From positions 27,608 through 91,607 of the forward strand of contig DATEGT010000046.1 of assembly GCA_035280025.1 (NCBI GenBank): a stretch of 64,000 nt of DNA, in the 5' to 3' direction. The stretch is from VBDM01 sp035280025. GTDB lineage: Bacteria; Pseudomonadota; Gammaproteobacteria; Burkholderiales; SG8-39. Position numbers and translations under genes: made by a program. Positions 32,941 through 41,074 of the stretch are shown here, in pieces. Within the stretch, counting starts at the first letter, position 1; each line of letters starts with the position of its first letter. A model generated the notes under the pieces. That model worked only from the letters and a program-made list of their open reading frames with translations. It was not told the DNA's origin and searched no databases.

Positions 32941-33432
32941 ATGGTCAGACTGCACACGAATCATGGCGTCATCGACGTGGAGCTCGATGCGAAGCAGGCT
33001 CCGGAAACCTCCCGGAATTTTCTCGCCTATGTCGAATCCGGGTTCTACTCCAACACGGTCTTTCACCGGGTGATCGACGGGTTCATGATCCAGGGCGGCG
33101 GGTTCGAGCCGGGAATGCGCCAGAAGCCCACCCGCGGCTCGATCAAGAACGAGGCCGACAACGGTCTGAAAAACGACCGCTATACGATCGCCATGGCGAG
33201 GACCTCCGACCCGCACTCGGCGTCCAGCCAGTTCTTCATAAACGTCAAGGACAACGATTTCCTCAACCACACCGCTCCCGACGCCGACGGCTGGGGCTAC
33301 TGCGTCTTCGGCAGGGTCGTCGTGGGGCAGGCGATCGTCGACAAGATCAAGGGCGTCAAGACGGGCAAGCGCGGATTCCACTCGGACGTGCCCTTAGACG
33401 ACGTAGTGATCGAGCGAGCCGAGGTGGTGTAG
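32941..33432 (+). CDS. ppiB: Cytoplasmic peptidyl-prolyl cis-trans isomerase, cyclophilin type
   Basis: A 163-residue cyclophilin with no signal peptide: VFHRVIDGFMIQGGGFEPGM, MARTSDPHSASSQFFINV, and a Trp in DGWGYCVFG, as in E. coli PpiB. The catalytic Arg and Phe-Phe-Ile are present. Length equals the family's. It starts 4 nt after ppiA. lpxH follows after 35 nt; this ppiB-lpxH order is common in betaproteobacteria. Confidence 0.95.
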   Translation: MVRLHTNHGVIDVELDAKQAPETSRNFLAYVESGFYSNTVFHRVIDGFMIQGGGFEPGMRQKPTRGSIKNEADNGLKNDRYTIAMARTSDPHSASSQFFINVKDNDFLNHTAPDADGWGYCVFGRVVVGQAIVDKIKGVKTGKRGFHSDVPLDDVVIERAEVV

Positions 33433-33467
33433 GGCGCAATCTTTGGGGGTCGAGGGATCCTCAATCC

Positions 33468-34190
33468 ATGGCGGTCTTTTTCATCTCCGACCTTCATCTG
33501 TGCGACGCGAGGCCGGATGTCAACCGGATATTTTTCGACTTCCTCCGCGGCCCTGCGCGCGAAGCGGAATCGCTCTACATCCTGGGCGACCTGTTCGAAT
33601 ACTGGGCCGGTGACGACGATCTCGGCGATCCGTTCAACGGGTCGATTGCCGGGGCCCTGGGTGAATATTCGCGGGCCGGCATCCCCGTGCGCTTCATGCA
33701 CGGGAACAGGGACTTTCTCCTGAACGGAGAGTTCGCGAAGGCGTCAGGAGGACATCTCATCGACGACCCTCACACCCTCGATCTCTTCGGAAAGCGTACG
33801 CTGCTCATGCACGGGGACACGTTGTGCACCGACGATCTGGACTACCAGAAATTCCGGGTCCAGGTACGCAATCCGGCATGGCAAAAGGGCTTTCTCGCCC
33901 TGCCCTTGGATCGGCGCAAGCGGCAGATCGAGGCCGTGCGCCAGACGAGCGAATCGGAGAAGACCCGCAAAGCGCCCGAGATCATGGACGTCAATCCGGG
34001 CGCCGTGGACGCGGCGCTCCGTAAGCACGCCTACCCCCGGCTGATCCACGGCCACACTCATCGGCCCGCCCGCCACGTTCACCGCGTCGACGGAAAGACC
34101 TGCGAGCGCTGGGTTCTCGCCGACTGGTACCGCTCCGGAAGCTACCTGCGCTGCGACGAGAGCGGGTGCACCCCCGTGCAACTGACCTGA
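33468..34190 (+). CDS. lpxH: UDP-2,3-diacylglucosamine diphosphatase
   Basis: A 240-residue calcineurin-like phosphoesterase. The metal motifs are FFISDLHL (1-10), GDLFEYWAGDD, GNRDFLL, and HGHTH near the end. LpxH hydrolyses UDP-2,3-diacylglucosamine to lipid X at the inner membrane face in lipid A synthesis. Length and motif order fit LpxH, not LpxI or LpxG. It converges with metZ, only 3 bases between the stops. Confidence 0.95.
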   Translation: MAVFFISDLHLCDARPDVNRIFFDFLRGPAREAESLYILGDLFEYWAGDDDLGDPFNGSIAGALGEYSRAGIPVRFMHGNRDFLLNGEFAKASGGHLIDDPHTLDLFGKRTLLMHGDTLCTDDLDYQKFRVQVRNPAWQKGFLALPLDRRKRQIEAVRQTSESEKTRKAPEIMDVNPGAVDAALRKHAYPRLIHGHTHRPARHVHRVDGKTCERWVLADWYRSGSYLRCDESGCTPVQLT

Positions 34191-34193
34191 CGC

Positions 34194-35366
34194 CTATCGT
34201 CCCAGACCGCGCTCCAGGTCGGCGCGGATGTCCCCGGGAGATTCCAGGCCTACCGCCACGCGCAGCAGACCCTCGGTGATCCCGGCGCGCGCTCGCGCCT
34301 CCTGTGAAATCCTGCCGTGAGTCGTGGTCGCGGGGTGCGTGATGGTGGTCTTCGTATCGCCGAGGTTTGCGGTGATCGAGATCAGGCGCGTCGAATCGAC
34401 GACCTTCCAGGCGCCCTCTCTGCCGCCGTTCACTTCGAAGGAAACGACGGCGCCGCCCGAGCGCTGCTGCCTTGCGGCAAGCTCGTGCTGGGGATGCGAA
34501 GCGAGCCCCGGGTAGTACACCTTTCGGACGCCGGGATGCGCTTCCAGCCATTCCGCCACCTCGAGCGCGCTCCGCGACTGCGCCTCCATGCGTATCCTCA
34601 GGGTCTCGAGACCCTTGAGCAGCACCCAGGCATTGAACGGCGACAGGCTCGGACCCGCGGTACGAAGGAAACCGTATATCCCGTCCATCACCAGCTCGCG
34701 CCTGCCGAGTATCGCGCCGCCGAGCACTCGGCCCTGCCCGTCCAGATATTTCGTCGCGGAATGGATGACGAGATCCGCTCCGAATTCGATCGGGCGCTGG
34801 AGAGCGGGGCTGCAAAAGCAGTTGTCGACGACCAGCAAGGCCCCCTTCGCGTGCGCGAGGTCTGCGAGCGCGCGGATGTCGAAGACCTCCGTCAGCGGAT
34901 TCGAGGGCGTTTCGACGTAGAGGAAGCGAGTATTGGGCCGCAACGCCGCCTTCCACGCCGCCGGCGCGGAGCCGTCCACATAGGTGGTTTCAATGCCGAA
35001 CTTGGAAAGCACGGCGCTGAACAGCTGCACGGTGGCGCCGAACACCCCGGAAGAAGAGACCACGTGGTCGCCGGACTTGAGCAGCGCCATGGCGCCAGCG
35101 AGGATCGCCGACATTCCCGAGGCCGTGGCGACGCAGGCCTCCGCGCCCTCCATCGCCGCGAGCCGCTCCTGGAACGCCGTAACGGTGGGATTGGTGAAGC
35201 GCGAATAGATGTTGCCGGCCTCGCTCCCCTGGAATCGCGCGGCCGCCTGCGCGGCGTTCTCGAACACGAAGCTCGAGGTGAGGTACAGCGCCTCGGAGTG
35301 CTCGTTGAACTGGCTACGCGCGATTCCGGCGCGGACCGCCAAGGTTTCGATGTCGTAGTTCTGCAT
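34194..35366 (-). CDS. metZ: O-succinylhomoserine sulfhydrylase
   Basis: A 390-residue PLP enzyme of the Cys/Met metabolism family. It has SGMSAILAGAMALLKSGDHVV, the cofactor Asp in VVDNCFCSP, and the PLP lysine in SATKYLDGQGRVLGG. MetZ makes homocysteine directly from O-succinylhomoserine and sulfide. Its position after purF is typical of Betaproteobacteria and Pseudomonas. The leader contains a SAM-II riboswitch and a terminator, so methionine supply should switch the gene off through S-adenosylmethionine. A MetB or MetY reading is less likely because of this context. Confidence 0.92.
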   Translation of the reverse strand: MQNYDIETLAVRAGIARSQFNEHSEALYLTSSFVFENAAQAAARFQGSEAGNIYSRFTNPTVTAFQERLAAMEGAEACVATASGMSAILAGAMALLKSGDHVVSSSGVFGATVQLFSAVLSKFGIETTYVDGSAPAAWKAALRPNTRFLYVETPSNPLTEVFDIRALADLAHAKGALLVVDNCFCSPALQRPIEFGADLVIHSATKYLDGQGRVLGGAILGRRELVMDGIYGFLRTAGPSLSPFNAWVLLKGLETLRIRMEAQSRSALEVAEWLEAHPGVRKVYYPGLASHPQHELAARQQRSGGAVVSFEVNGGREGAWKVVDSTRLISITANLGDTKTTITHPATTTHGRISQEARARAGITEGLLRVAVGLESPGDIRADLERGLGR

Positions 35367-35377
35367 TCGTCGTCCCG

Positions 35378-35415
35378 AAAATAAAAGACCCGTCCAGCTT
35401 TCGCTAAGACGGGTC
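35378..35415 (-). terminator. Terminator between the SAM-II aptamer and metZ
   Basis: On the minus strand, GACCCGTC (35415-35408) pairs with GACGGGTC (35394-35387) around a 13-nt loop, followed by TTTTATTT (35386-35379). It is a classical intrinsic terminator placed 12 bases before the metZ ATG, so it must be conditional, with the upstream aptamer as the likely controller. It may also stop read-through from purF. Confidence 0.85.
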
Positions 35416-35418
35416 GTT

Positions 35419-35476
35419 GCCGCGCTTTAGCCGTATTTTTTACGCGCCCGCAAGCTGGGGATCAAATCGGCGCAAG
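35419..35476 (-). promoter_or_regulatory. SAM-II riboswitch (SAM_alpha) in the metZ leader
   Basis: The minus-strand RNA contains the SAM-II landmarks in order. GCGCC opens P1, followed by GATTTGAT in loop 1, CTTGCGG, the P1 return strand GGCGCG, the adenine-rich stretch GTAAAAAAT and finally CGGCTAAAG. Known SAM-II RNAs share GATTT..A, TTGC, GCGCGT.A.AAA and GCTAAA at these spacings. P1 pairs perfectly (GCGCC with GGCGC). SAM-II folds as an H-type pseudoknot that binds S-adenosylmethionine and lowers expression of methionine genes. It is best known from Alphaproteobacteria. Confidence 0.85.
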
Positions 35477-35480
35477 CCGC

Positions 35481-35509
35481 ACCTTACTATCTCGGGCGCG
35501 CGATGTCAA
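35481..35509 (-). promoter_or_regulatory. Promoter of the metZ leader transcript
   Basis: On the minus strand a perfect TTGACA (35509-35504) is followed after 17 bases by TAAGGT (35486-35481). The -10 box is weak (three of six), the -35 is ideal. Transcription would start near 35474, at the first base of the SAM-II aptamer, which supports the call. Confidence 0.6.
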
Positions 35510-35521
35510 TCACCTCGCGCC

Positions 35522-37036
35522 TCAGGCGGCGTTGAGATCCAGCTGATTGCCTTCGCTGTCTTCTTCGCTTTCCTGCCTACCCGCGTCGCGCTGCTTCTCG
35601 ACGGAAGCGAGGTACTCGCTCGTGACGTCTCCGGTGATGTAGACGCCGTCGAAGCACGAGGTCTCGAACTGCGTGAGCTTCGGGTTGACCGCGCGCACCG
35701 CAGCCTTGAGGGCGTCCAGATCCTGATAGATGACAGCGTCGGCCCCGATCTCGCGCGCCACCTGCTCGTCGCTCCGCCCGGTCGCAATCAGCTCCGAGCG
35801 CGTCGGCATATCGATGCCGTAGACGTTCGGAAACCGCACCGGCGGCGCGGCCGATGCGAAGAACACCTTGTTCGCCCCGGCCTCCCGCGCCATCTGCACG
35901 ATCTCGCGACTCGTCGTCCCCCTGACGATCGAGTCGTCGACGATCAGGACGTTCTTTCCCTTGAATTCGAGCCCGACCACGCTGAGCTTCCGGCGCACCG
36001 ATTTCTTGCGAATCGTCTGTCCGGGCATGATGAACGTGCGCCCGATGTAGCGATTGCGGATGAAGCCTTCGCGGTAGGCAACGCCGAGACCGTGCGCCAG
36101 CTCGAGCGCGCTCGGGCGGCTCGTGTCGGGAACCGGAATGACGACGTCGACCTCGAGTCCGGGCATGGTGCGCTTGATCTTCTCGGCGAGGGAGCGCCCC
36201 ATGTGGAGGCGACTTTCATAGACCGACACGCCGTCGATGACCGAATCGGGCCTGGCCAGATACACGTATTCGAAAATGCAGGGGGCAAGGACCGACTTGG
36301 CCGCGCACTGACGGCTGTTGAATTTGCCTCCCTCGTCGATGAAGACGGCTTCGCCCGGCATGACGTCGCGCATGAGCTCGAAGCCGAACGCGGCGAGGGC
36401 CACGCTCTCGGAGGCGACCAGGTACTCGGGGCCTTCGTCGGTCTGATTGCGGCCGATCACCAGCGGACGGATTCCGAACGGGTCGCGGAACGCAAGCAGG
36501 CCGTAGCCCGCGACCATGGCGACCACGGCGTATGCACCCCGGCAGCGGCGGTGCACGTTGGCCACCGCGGTAAATATGGTCTCCGGGTCGAGCCTCTGGC
36601 CTCTCGCCGCCAGCTCGAGCTCGTGCGCCAGGATATTCAGCAGGACTTCCGAATCGGAGTTCGTGTTGATGTGGCGCAAGTCCTGGCGGAACATCTCCTG
36701 CTTCAGCTGCTCGGAATTCGTCAGGTTGCCGTTGTGGCCGAGGACGATCCCGAACGGGGAATTCACGTAGAACGGCTGGGCCTCGCCGGCGTTGAACGCA
36801 GAGCCGGCGGTGGGGTAGCGGCAGTGGGCGATGCCGGTCGCCCCCGGCAGCGAGCGCATGTTCCGCGTGCGGAACACGTCGCGGACCATGCCCGGCCCCT
36901 TGTGCATGTGAAACGTCTTGTGCTCCGACGTAACGATGCCGGCTGCGTCCTGCCCCCGGTGCTGCAGCAGCAGCAGGCCGTCATAGAGCAACTGATTGAC
37001 GGGCGTCTTTGCCACCACTCCGAGAATGCCGCACAT
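35522..37036 (-). CDS. purF: Amidophosphoribosyltransferase
   Basis: A 504-residue enzyme. MCGILGVV places the catalytic Cys2 at the mature N-terminus (Ntn-type glutaminase; no propeptide). The C-terminal phosphoribosyltransferase domain has the PRPP motif VLIVDDSIVRGTTSREIV. It makes 5-phosphoribosylamine from PRPP and glutamine, the first purine step. It follows cvpA by 15 nt. Confidence 0.97.
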   Translation of the reverse strand: MCGILGVVAKTPVNQLLYDGLLLLQHRGQDAAGIVTSEHKTFHMHKGPGMVRDVFRTRNMRSLPGATGIAHCRYPTAGSAFNAGEAQPFYVNSPFGIVLGHNGNLTNSEQLKQEMFRQDLRHINTNSDSEVLLNILAHELELAARGQRLDPETIFTAVANVHRRCRGAYAVVAMVAGYGLLAFRDPFGIRPLVIGRNQTDEGPEYLVASESVALAAFGFELMRDVMPGEAVFIDEGGKFNSRQCAAKSVLAPCIFEYVYLARPDSVIDGVSVYESRLHMGRSLAEKIKRTMPGLEVDVVIPVPDTSRPSALELAHGLGVAYREGFIRNRYIGRTFIMPGQTIRKKSVRRKLSVVGLEFKGKNVLIVDDSIVRGTTSREIVQMAREAGANKVFFASAAPPVRFPNVYGIDMPTRSELIATGRSDEQVAREIGADAVIYQDLDALKAAVRAVNPKLTQFETSCFDGVYITGDVTSEYLASVEKQRDAGRQESEEDSEGNQLDLNAA

Positions 37037-37051
37037 GGCTGTCCTGTCGCC

Positions 37052-37540
37052 TCAACGATACTTCAGGTGCTGCCCGAGTCGCGCGGGAAGATGCGGCCGC
37101 AGCGCCAGCGCCGCCGTCTCGAAGGGCCCGGAAAGAAAGGCTTCGCGCCAGAAGGCCTCGCGCGGAAGCGGCGTCAAGCCGGCGAGCAGCACGATGACGA
37201 GCACCACGAGCAGTCCTCTCACCAGTCCGAACAGAGATCCCATGGCCCGGTCGGCCGGGGCCAGGCCCGACGCGCGCACGGCGGAGGAGAGGGCCATGCC
37301 TGCGATCCATCCCGCCAGCAGCACCACGCCGAAAATGATCAGGAAGCCTATGAGCGCCGCCCACAGCGGCTGGAGGCTTTGCGGCATGAAGCCGGCGACA
37401 TAGCTTCCGAAATACGTCGCGAGGACGAACCCTCCCACCCAGACTCCGAGCGACACCATTTCGCGCGACAGTCCGCGAAGGAGGCTGATCGCCACCGACA
37501 CGACCAGAATGCCCAGCACGCCGATATCGAACAAAGTCAT
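37052..37540 (-). CDS. cvpA: CvpA family membrane protein
   Basis: A 162-residue protein with four predicted membrane helices. It starts TLFDIGVLGILVVSVAISLLRGLSREMVSL, the CvpA/DedE signature, and has RAMGSLFGLVRGLLVVLV in helix 4. CvpA is needed for colicin V export in E. coli and is linked to envelope homeostasis, but the mechanism is unclear. It stands before purF, the standard gene pair. Its start overlaps the end of the SPOR gene by 4 bases. Confidence 0.93.
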   Translation of the reverse strand: MTLFDIGVLGILVVSVAISLLRGLSREMVSLGVWVGGFVLATYFGSYVAGFMPQSLQPLWAALIGFLIIFGVVLLAGWIAGMALSSAVRASGLAPADRAMGSLFGLVRGLLVVLVIVLLAGLTPLPREAFWREAFLSGPFETAALALRPHLPARLGQHLKYR

Positions 37541-38106
37541 TTTTGCGCCACCTGCCCCACGTCCATGCCCAGGGACTTGAGCCTGTCGCGGGCTTTCTCC
37601 GCGGCGCCCCGGCTCGGGAACGGGCCGGCGCGCACGCGGATCTGCTCGCCCTGCTGTCCCATCAGGTGTTCAGTGTAACTCTTGATGCCCGCCGCGGTCG
37701 CCCGCTCCCGCACCTGCTTGGCGTTGTCGGGATTCGCGAATACGCCCAGCTGAAACACGAAAGCCTGGACGGCCTTTGGTTTCGCGCGCGGCTTCTCCGG
37801 GGCTTTGGCGGCTTCCTTCTTGGCGGCGGCGTCGGGAAGCGACGCCTTCTCGCCGGAACCCTTCGCCGCCTGTGGAGGATCGATTTTCTGCGGAGCCGCC
37901 GGCGCAGACTGCAGGGGCGGGAGCACCCGGGTCTTGAAAGGCCCGCCGTCCTGGCTTGGAATCTGCACGCTCAGCTCCTGCGGACCCGGCCTGGGCTTCT
38001 GATCGAGAATGATGGGCAGCACCACGACGACGAGCACCACCAGCGCAATCGCACCGACCAGCCGCCGACGCGCGCGGCGCCTCAGCAGGTTGGCGTCGTC
38101 TGACAA
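37537..38106 (-). CDS. SPOR-domain membrane protein (DedD-like)
   Basis: A 189-residue protein. One membrane helix (residues 15-33, LVGAIALVVLVVVVLPIIL) is followed by a Pro/Ala/Lys-rich linker. A C-terminal SPOR domain (about 112-189, FVFQLGVFANPDNAKQVRERA) ends with the usual RAGPFPSRGAAEKARDRLKSLG. SPOR domains bind denuded septal peptidoglycan, and DedD helps cell division in E. coli. The start is TTG at 38106. The folC-dedD-cvpA-purF order is the same as in E. coli. Confidence 0.88.
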   Translation of the reverse strand: MSDDANLLRRRARRRLVGAIALVVLVVVVLPIILDQKPRPGPQELSVQIPSQDGGPFKTRVLPPLQSAPAAPQKIDPPQAAKGSGEKASLPDAAAKKEAAKAPEKPRAKPKAVQAFVFQLGVFANPDNAKQVRERATAAGIKSYTEHLMGQQGEQIRVRAGPFPSRGAAEKARDRLKSLGMDVGQVAQK

Positions 38107-38124
38107 TCGAACCTCCGATTCGGG

Positions 38125-39396
38125 TCAGTTCCGCTGAGCCCCGGACCCCCGCAAGACTTCCGCAACGGTATGGAAGGATCCAAAGACTACGATTCTATCA
38201 TTTTCGCCTGCGCGTTTCCGCGCAGCGACGTAGGCATCGAGCGGGTTTCCGAAGCACGCGACCTTTCCGCCTGCCCCCGCGCGGCCCAGGGCCTCGGCCA
38301 GCGTGCTCGCTTTCGCGCCTCGGGGGACCGCAAGGTCCGCGGCGAACCAGGCGGAGAACCTGTCCTTCAGCGCTCTGCACACGCCTTCGATGTCCTTGTC
38401 CTGGAGCATTCCGAATACGGCGTAGGTTTCGGGATAGAAACCCATCGCGCCGAGATTGTCGGCCAGCACGCGCGCCGCCTGCGGGTTGTGCGCGACGTCC
38501 AGAATCACGGCCGGCCGGCCGGGGAGAACCTGGAAGCGGCCGGGAAGCTCCACGCGGGCGAGACCGGTACGCACGTCCTGCATGGCCACGGGCAGCCGCG
38601 GGCGAAGCTCCTCCAGCGCTGCGAGCGCGGCAGCCGCGTTGGCGAGTTGGCGCTCTCCTCTCAGGGCCGGCGCCGCCAGGCCGCCGCGACGCCCGTTCGA
38701 ACCCCAGTACGTCCATTGCTGGCCTTGCCGCCGGAACCCGAAGTCGCGACCGATCACGCGCAAGCTCGCCCCGATCGAGCCCGCGTGATCGAGGACGCTG
38801 CGCGGCGGGTCCGCATCCGCGACGATCGCGGGCTTGCCGGCGCGGAATATCCCGGCCTTCTCGGCGCCGATGCGCTCGCGCGTGTCTCCCAGATAGTCCA
38901 TGTGATCGAGATCGACGGACGTCAGCAGCGCGCAGTCGGTGTCGAACGCGTTGACCGCGTCGAGCCGTCCCCCGAGCCCCACCTCGAGGATCACGGCGTC
39001 CAGGCGTTCGGAGGCGAATATCTCCCACGCCGCGAGCGTGCCGAACTCGAAGTACGTCAGCATCACTTCCCCGCGCGCGCTCTCGACCGATTCGAACGCC
39101 GTGCACAGCCGCCCGTCGCCCACGGGAACTCCGCCCAGGCGAACGCGCTCGTTGTAGCTCAGCAGATGCGGAGACGTGTACAGCCCGACCTTGTATCCGG
39201 CCGCGAGCAGGATGGATTCGAGCATCGCGCAGGTCGAGCCCTTGCCGTTGGTGCCCGCGACGGTGAAAAGTACGGCCGGGCTCGACTTCCCCAGCGCGTC
39301 GCGCGCCTTGGCCACCCGCTCGAGCCCGAGCTGGATCGACTTCGGGTGTATCCGCTCGATGTAGTCGAGCCAATCGGCGAGACTGCGCCCGGGCAT
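38125..39396 (-). CDS. folC: Dihydrofolate synthase / folylpolyglutamate synthase
   Basis: A 423-residue Mur-ligase-fold enzyme. The ATP loop is GTNGKGSTCAMLESIL, the metal and folate region is TYFEFGTLAAWEIF, and VAHNPQAARVLADNL is the C-terminal domain signature. It adds glutamate to dihydropteroate and extends folate polyglutamate tails. It lies after accD (11-nt gap) and before the SPOR gene, as in most proteobacteria. Confidence 0.96.
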   Translation of the reverse strand: MPGRSLADWLDYIERIHPKSIQLGLERVAKARDALGKSSPAVLFTVAGTNGKGSTCAMLESILLAAGYKVGLYTSPHLLSYNERVRLGGVPVGDGRLCTAFESVESARGEVMLTYFEFGTLAAWEIFASERLDAVILEVGLGGRLDAVNAFDTDCALLTSVDLDHMDYLGDTRERIGAEKAGIFRAGKPAIVADADPPRSVLDHAGSIGASLRVIGRDFGFRRQGQQWTYWGSNGRRGGLAAPALRGERQLANAAAALAALEELRPRLPVAMQDVRTGLARVELPGRFQVLPGRPAVILDVAHNPQAARVLADNLGAMGFYPETYAVFGMLQDKDIEGVCRALKDRFSAWFAADLAVPRGAKASTLAEALGRAGAGGKVACFGNPLDAYVAARKRAGENDRIVVFGSFHTVAEVLRGSGAQRN

Positions 39397-39407
39397 GACA
39401 CGCTGAC

Positions 39408-40277
39408 TCAGACCGGAGATTGAGCCTGGCGCAGCAGGAGGGTGAGGAGATTGGCGAGCTTGTCGCGCATCTGGCGGCGGTCGACGATCATGTCGATTGC
39501 GCCTTTTTCGAGCAGGAATTCGGCGCGCTGAAAGCCTTCGGGCAGCTTCTCGCGCACGGTCTGCTCGATCACGCGCGGGCCCGCGAAGCCGATCAGGGCG
39601 CGAGGCTCCGCGATGACCACGTCTCCGATCATGGCGAAGCTGGCCGACACGCCGCCCATGGTGGGATCGGTGAGCACCGAGACGAACGGGAGCCTGTGGG
39701 AGCCGAGCTGCGTGAGCGCGGCCGTGGTCTTCGCCATCTGCATCAGGGAAAACAAGCCTTCCTGCATGCGGGCACCTCCGGTCGCCGTTACGCAGACCAG
39801 GGGAAGATTCTGATCCAGGCAGGCGTGCACGCCCCGCACGAACCGTTCACCCACCGCGGAGCCCATCGACCCGCCCATGAACTCGAACTCGAAGGCGGCC
39901 GCGACGACCCCTACGTTCTTGATCGCGCCCTGCATGACGATCAGCGCATCGGTCTCGCCGGTCGTTCTTTCGGCGTCTTCGAGGCGATCGGGATAGCGCT
40001 TGTCGTCCTTGAACTTCAGGCTGTCGACCGGAGTGACCTCGACGCCGATTTCGAAGCGGCCTTCGGGATCCAGAAGGAGATCGAGCCTCTCGCGCGCCGA
40101 TATGCGGTTGTGGTAGCCGCACTTCGGACACACGTTGGCGTTCTTCTCGAGATCGGTGGCGTACAGCACCGCGGCGCACGAGGAGCACTTGCTCCACAGG
40201 CCTTCCGGAACGTTCTTCTTCGTACCGGTGCCGGTTCGGTTGATCTTCGGCGGCAGCAGCTTTTGCAGCCAGCTCAT
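39408..40277 (-). CDS. accD: Acetyl-CoA carboxylase carboxyltransferase subunit beta
   Basis: A 289-residue protein. The N-terminal zinc ribbon has CSSC and CPKCGYHN. The crotonase-like core has CVTATGGARMQEGLFSLMQMAKT and GGVSASFAMIGDV. With AccA it moves the carboxyl group from biotin to acetyl-CoA, making malonyl-CoA. Its ATG overlaps the trpA stop (ATGA), implying coupling to the trp operon, a known proteobacterial arrangement. Confidence 0.97.
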   Translation of the reverse strand: MSWLQKLLPPKINRTGTGTKKNVPEGLWSKCSSCAAVLYATDLEKNANVCPKCGYHNRISARERLDLLLDPEGRFEIGVEVTPVDSLKFKDDKRYPDRLEDAERTTGETDALIVMQGAIKNVGVVAAAFEFEFMGGSMGSAVGERFVRGVHACLDQNLPLVCVTATGGARMQEGLFSLMQMAKTTAALTQLGSHRLPFVSVLTDPTMGGVSASFAMIGDVVIAEPRALIGFAGPRVIEQTVREKLPEGFQRAEFLLEKGAIDMIVDRRQMRDKLANLLTLLLRQAQSPV

Positions 40278-41071
40278 GAGTCCATCGCTCCCCGGATTCG
40301 CTTCAGAAAAGCGGCGCCTCTTTCCACGCAGGTCTCCGGCGAGGCCTGTTCCATTTCCTGGATGATCCTGCTGCCGATCACGACCGCGTCGGCAACTCCG
40401 GCCACCGCGCGCGCGGTCTCGGCGTCTCGAATCCCGAATCCCACTCCTATGGGCAGCCGGGTCTTGCCCCGGATCGCCGGCAATCTGGCGGAGACGTCCT
40501 CCAGGTCGAAATGCTTCGCTCCGGTCACTCCGCGCAAGGCCACATAGTAGACGTAACCGCTCGCGAGCCGCGCAACCTGCTCGATGCGGGCTTCCGTCGA
40601 CGTCGGCGCGAGCAGAAATATCATGTCCATGCCGTGCGCGCGCAGCATCGCCGCGAGATCAGCGCTTTCCTCGGGCGGATAATCCACGACCAGGACGCCG
40701 TCCACCCCTGCCTTCCGTGCGGCTTCGACGAAGGGTTTCAGTCCCATGGCTTCGATCGGATTGGCGTATCCCATCAGGACCACTGGCGTCCCGGCGTCGG
40801 TCTCGCGAAATTGGGAGACCAAGCGCACGACCTGGTCGAGTCCCACGCGGTGTTTGAGCGCCCGCTCGCCCGAGCGCTGGATCACGGGGCCGTCGGCCAT
40901 CGGATCGGAGAAGGGCACGCCCAGCTCGATTACGTCGGCCCCCGCCTCGGCGAGCGCGTGCATGAGCGGAACGGTGACGGCGGGGTTCGGGTCGCCCGCC
41001 GTCACGTACGGTATGAGCGCCTTCCTGCGTTCGCGCGCGAGTCGTTCGAAGGCGGCCTGGATCCGGGACAT
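40274..41071 (-). CDS. trpA: Tryptophan synthase alpha subunit
   Basis: A 265-residue TIM barrel. It has the catalytic Glu in IELGVPFSDPMADGP (Glu and Asp residues intact), VLMGYANPI, and the signature GVGFGIRDAETA. It cleaves indole-3-glycerol phosphate to indole, which is channelled to TrpB. It is separated from trpB by the methyltransferase gene; 3 nt separate it from that gene. Confidence 0.97.
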   Translation of the reverse strand: MSRIQAAFERLARERRKALIPYVTAGDPNPAVTVPLMHALAEAGADVIELGVPFSDPMADGPVIQRSGERALKHRVGLDQVVRLVSQFRETDAGTPVVLMGYANPIEAMGLKPFVEAARKAGVDGVLVVDYPPEESADLAAMLRAHGMDMIFLLAPTSTEARIEQVARLASGYVYYVALRGVTGAKHFDLEDVSARLPAIRGKTRLPIGVGFGIRDAETARAVAGVADAVVIGSRIIQEMEQASPETCVERGAAFLKRIRGAMDS

Positions 41072-41074
41072 GGC

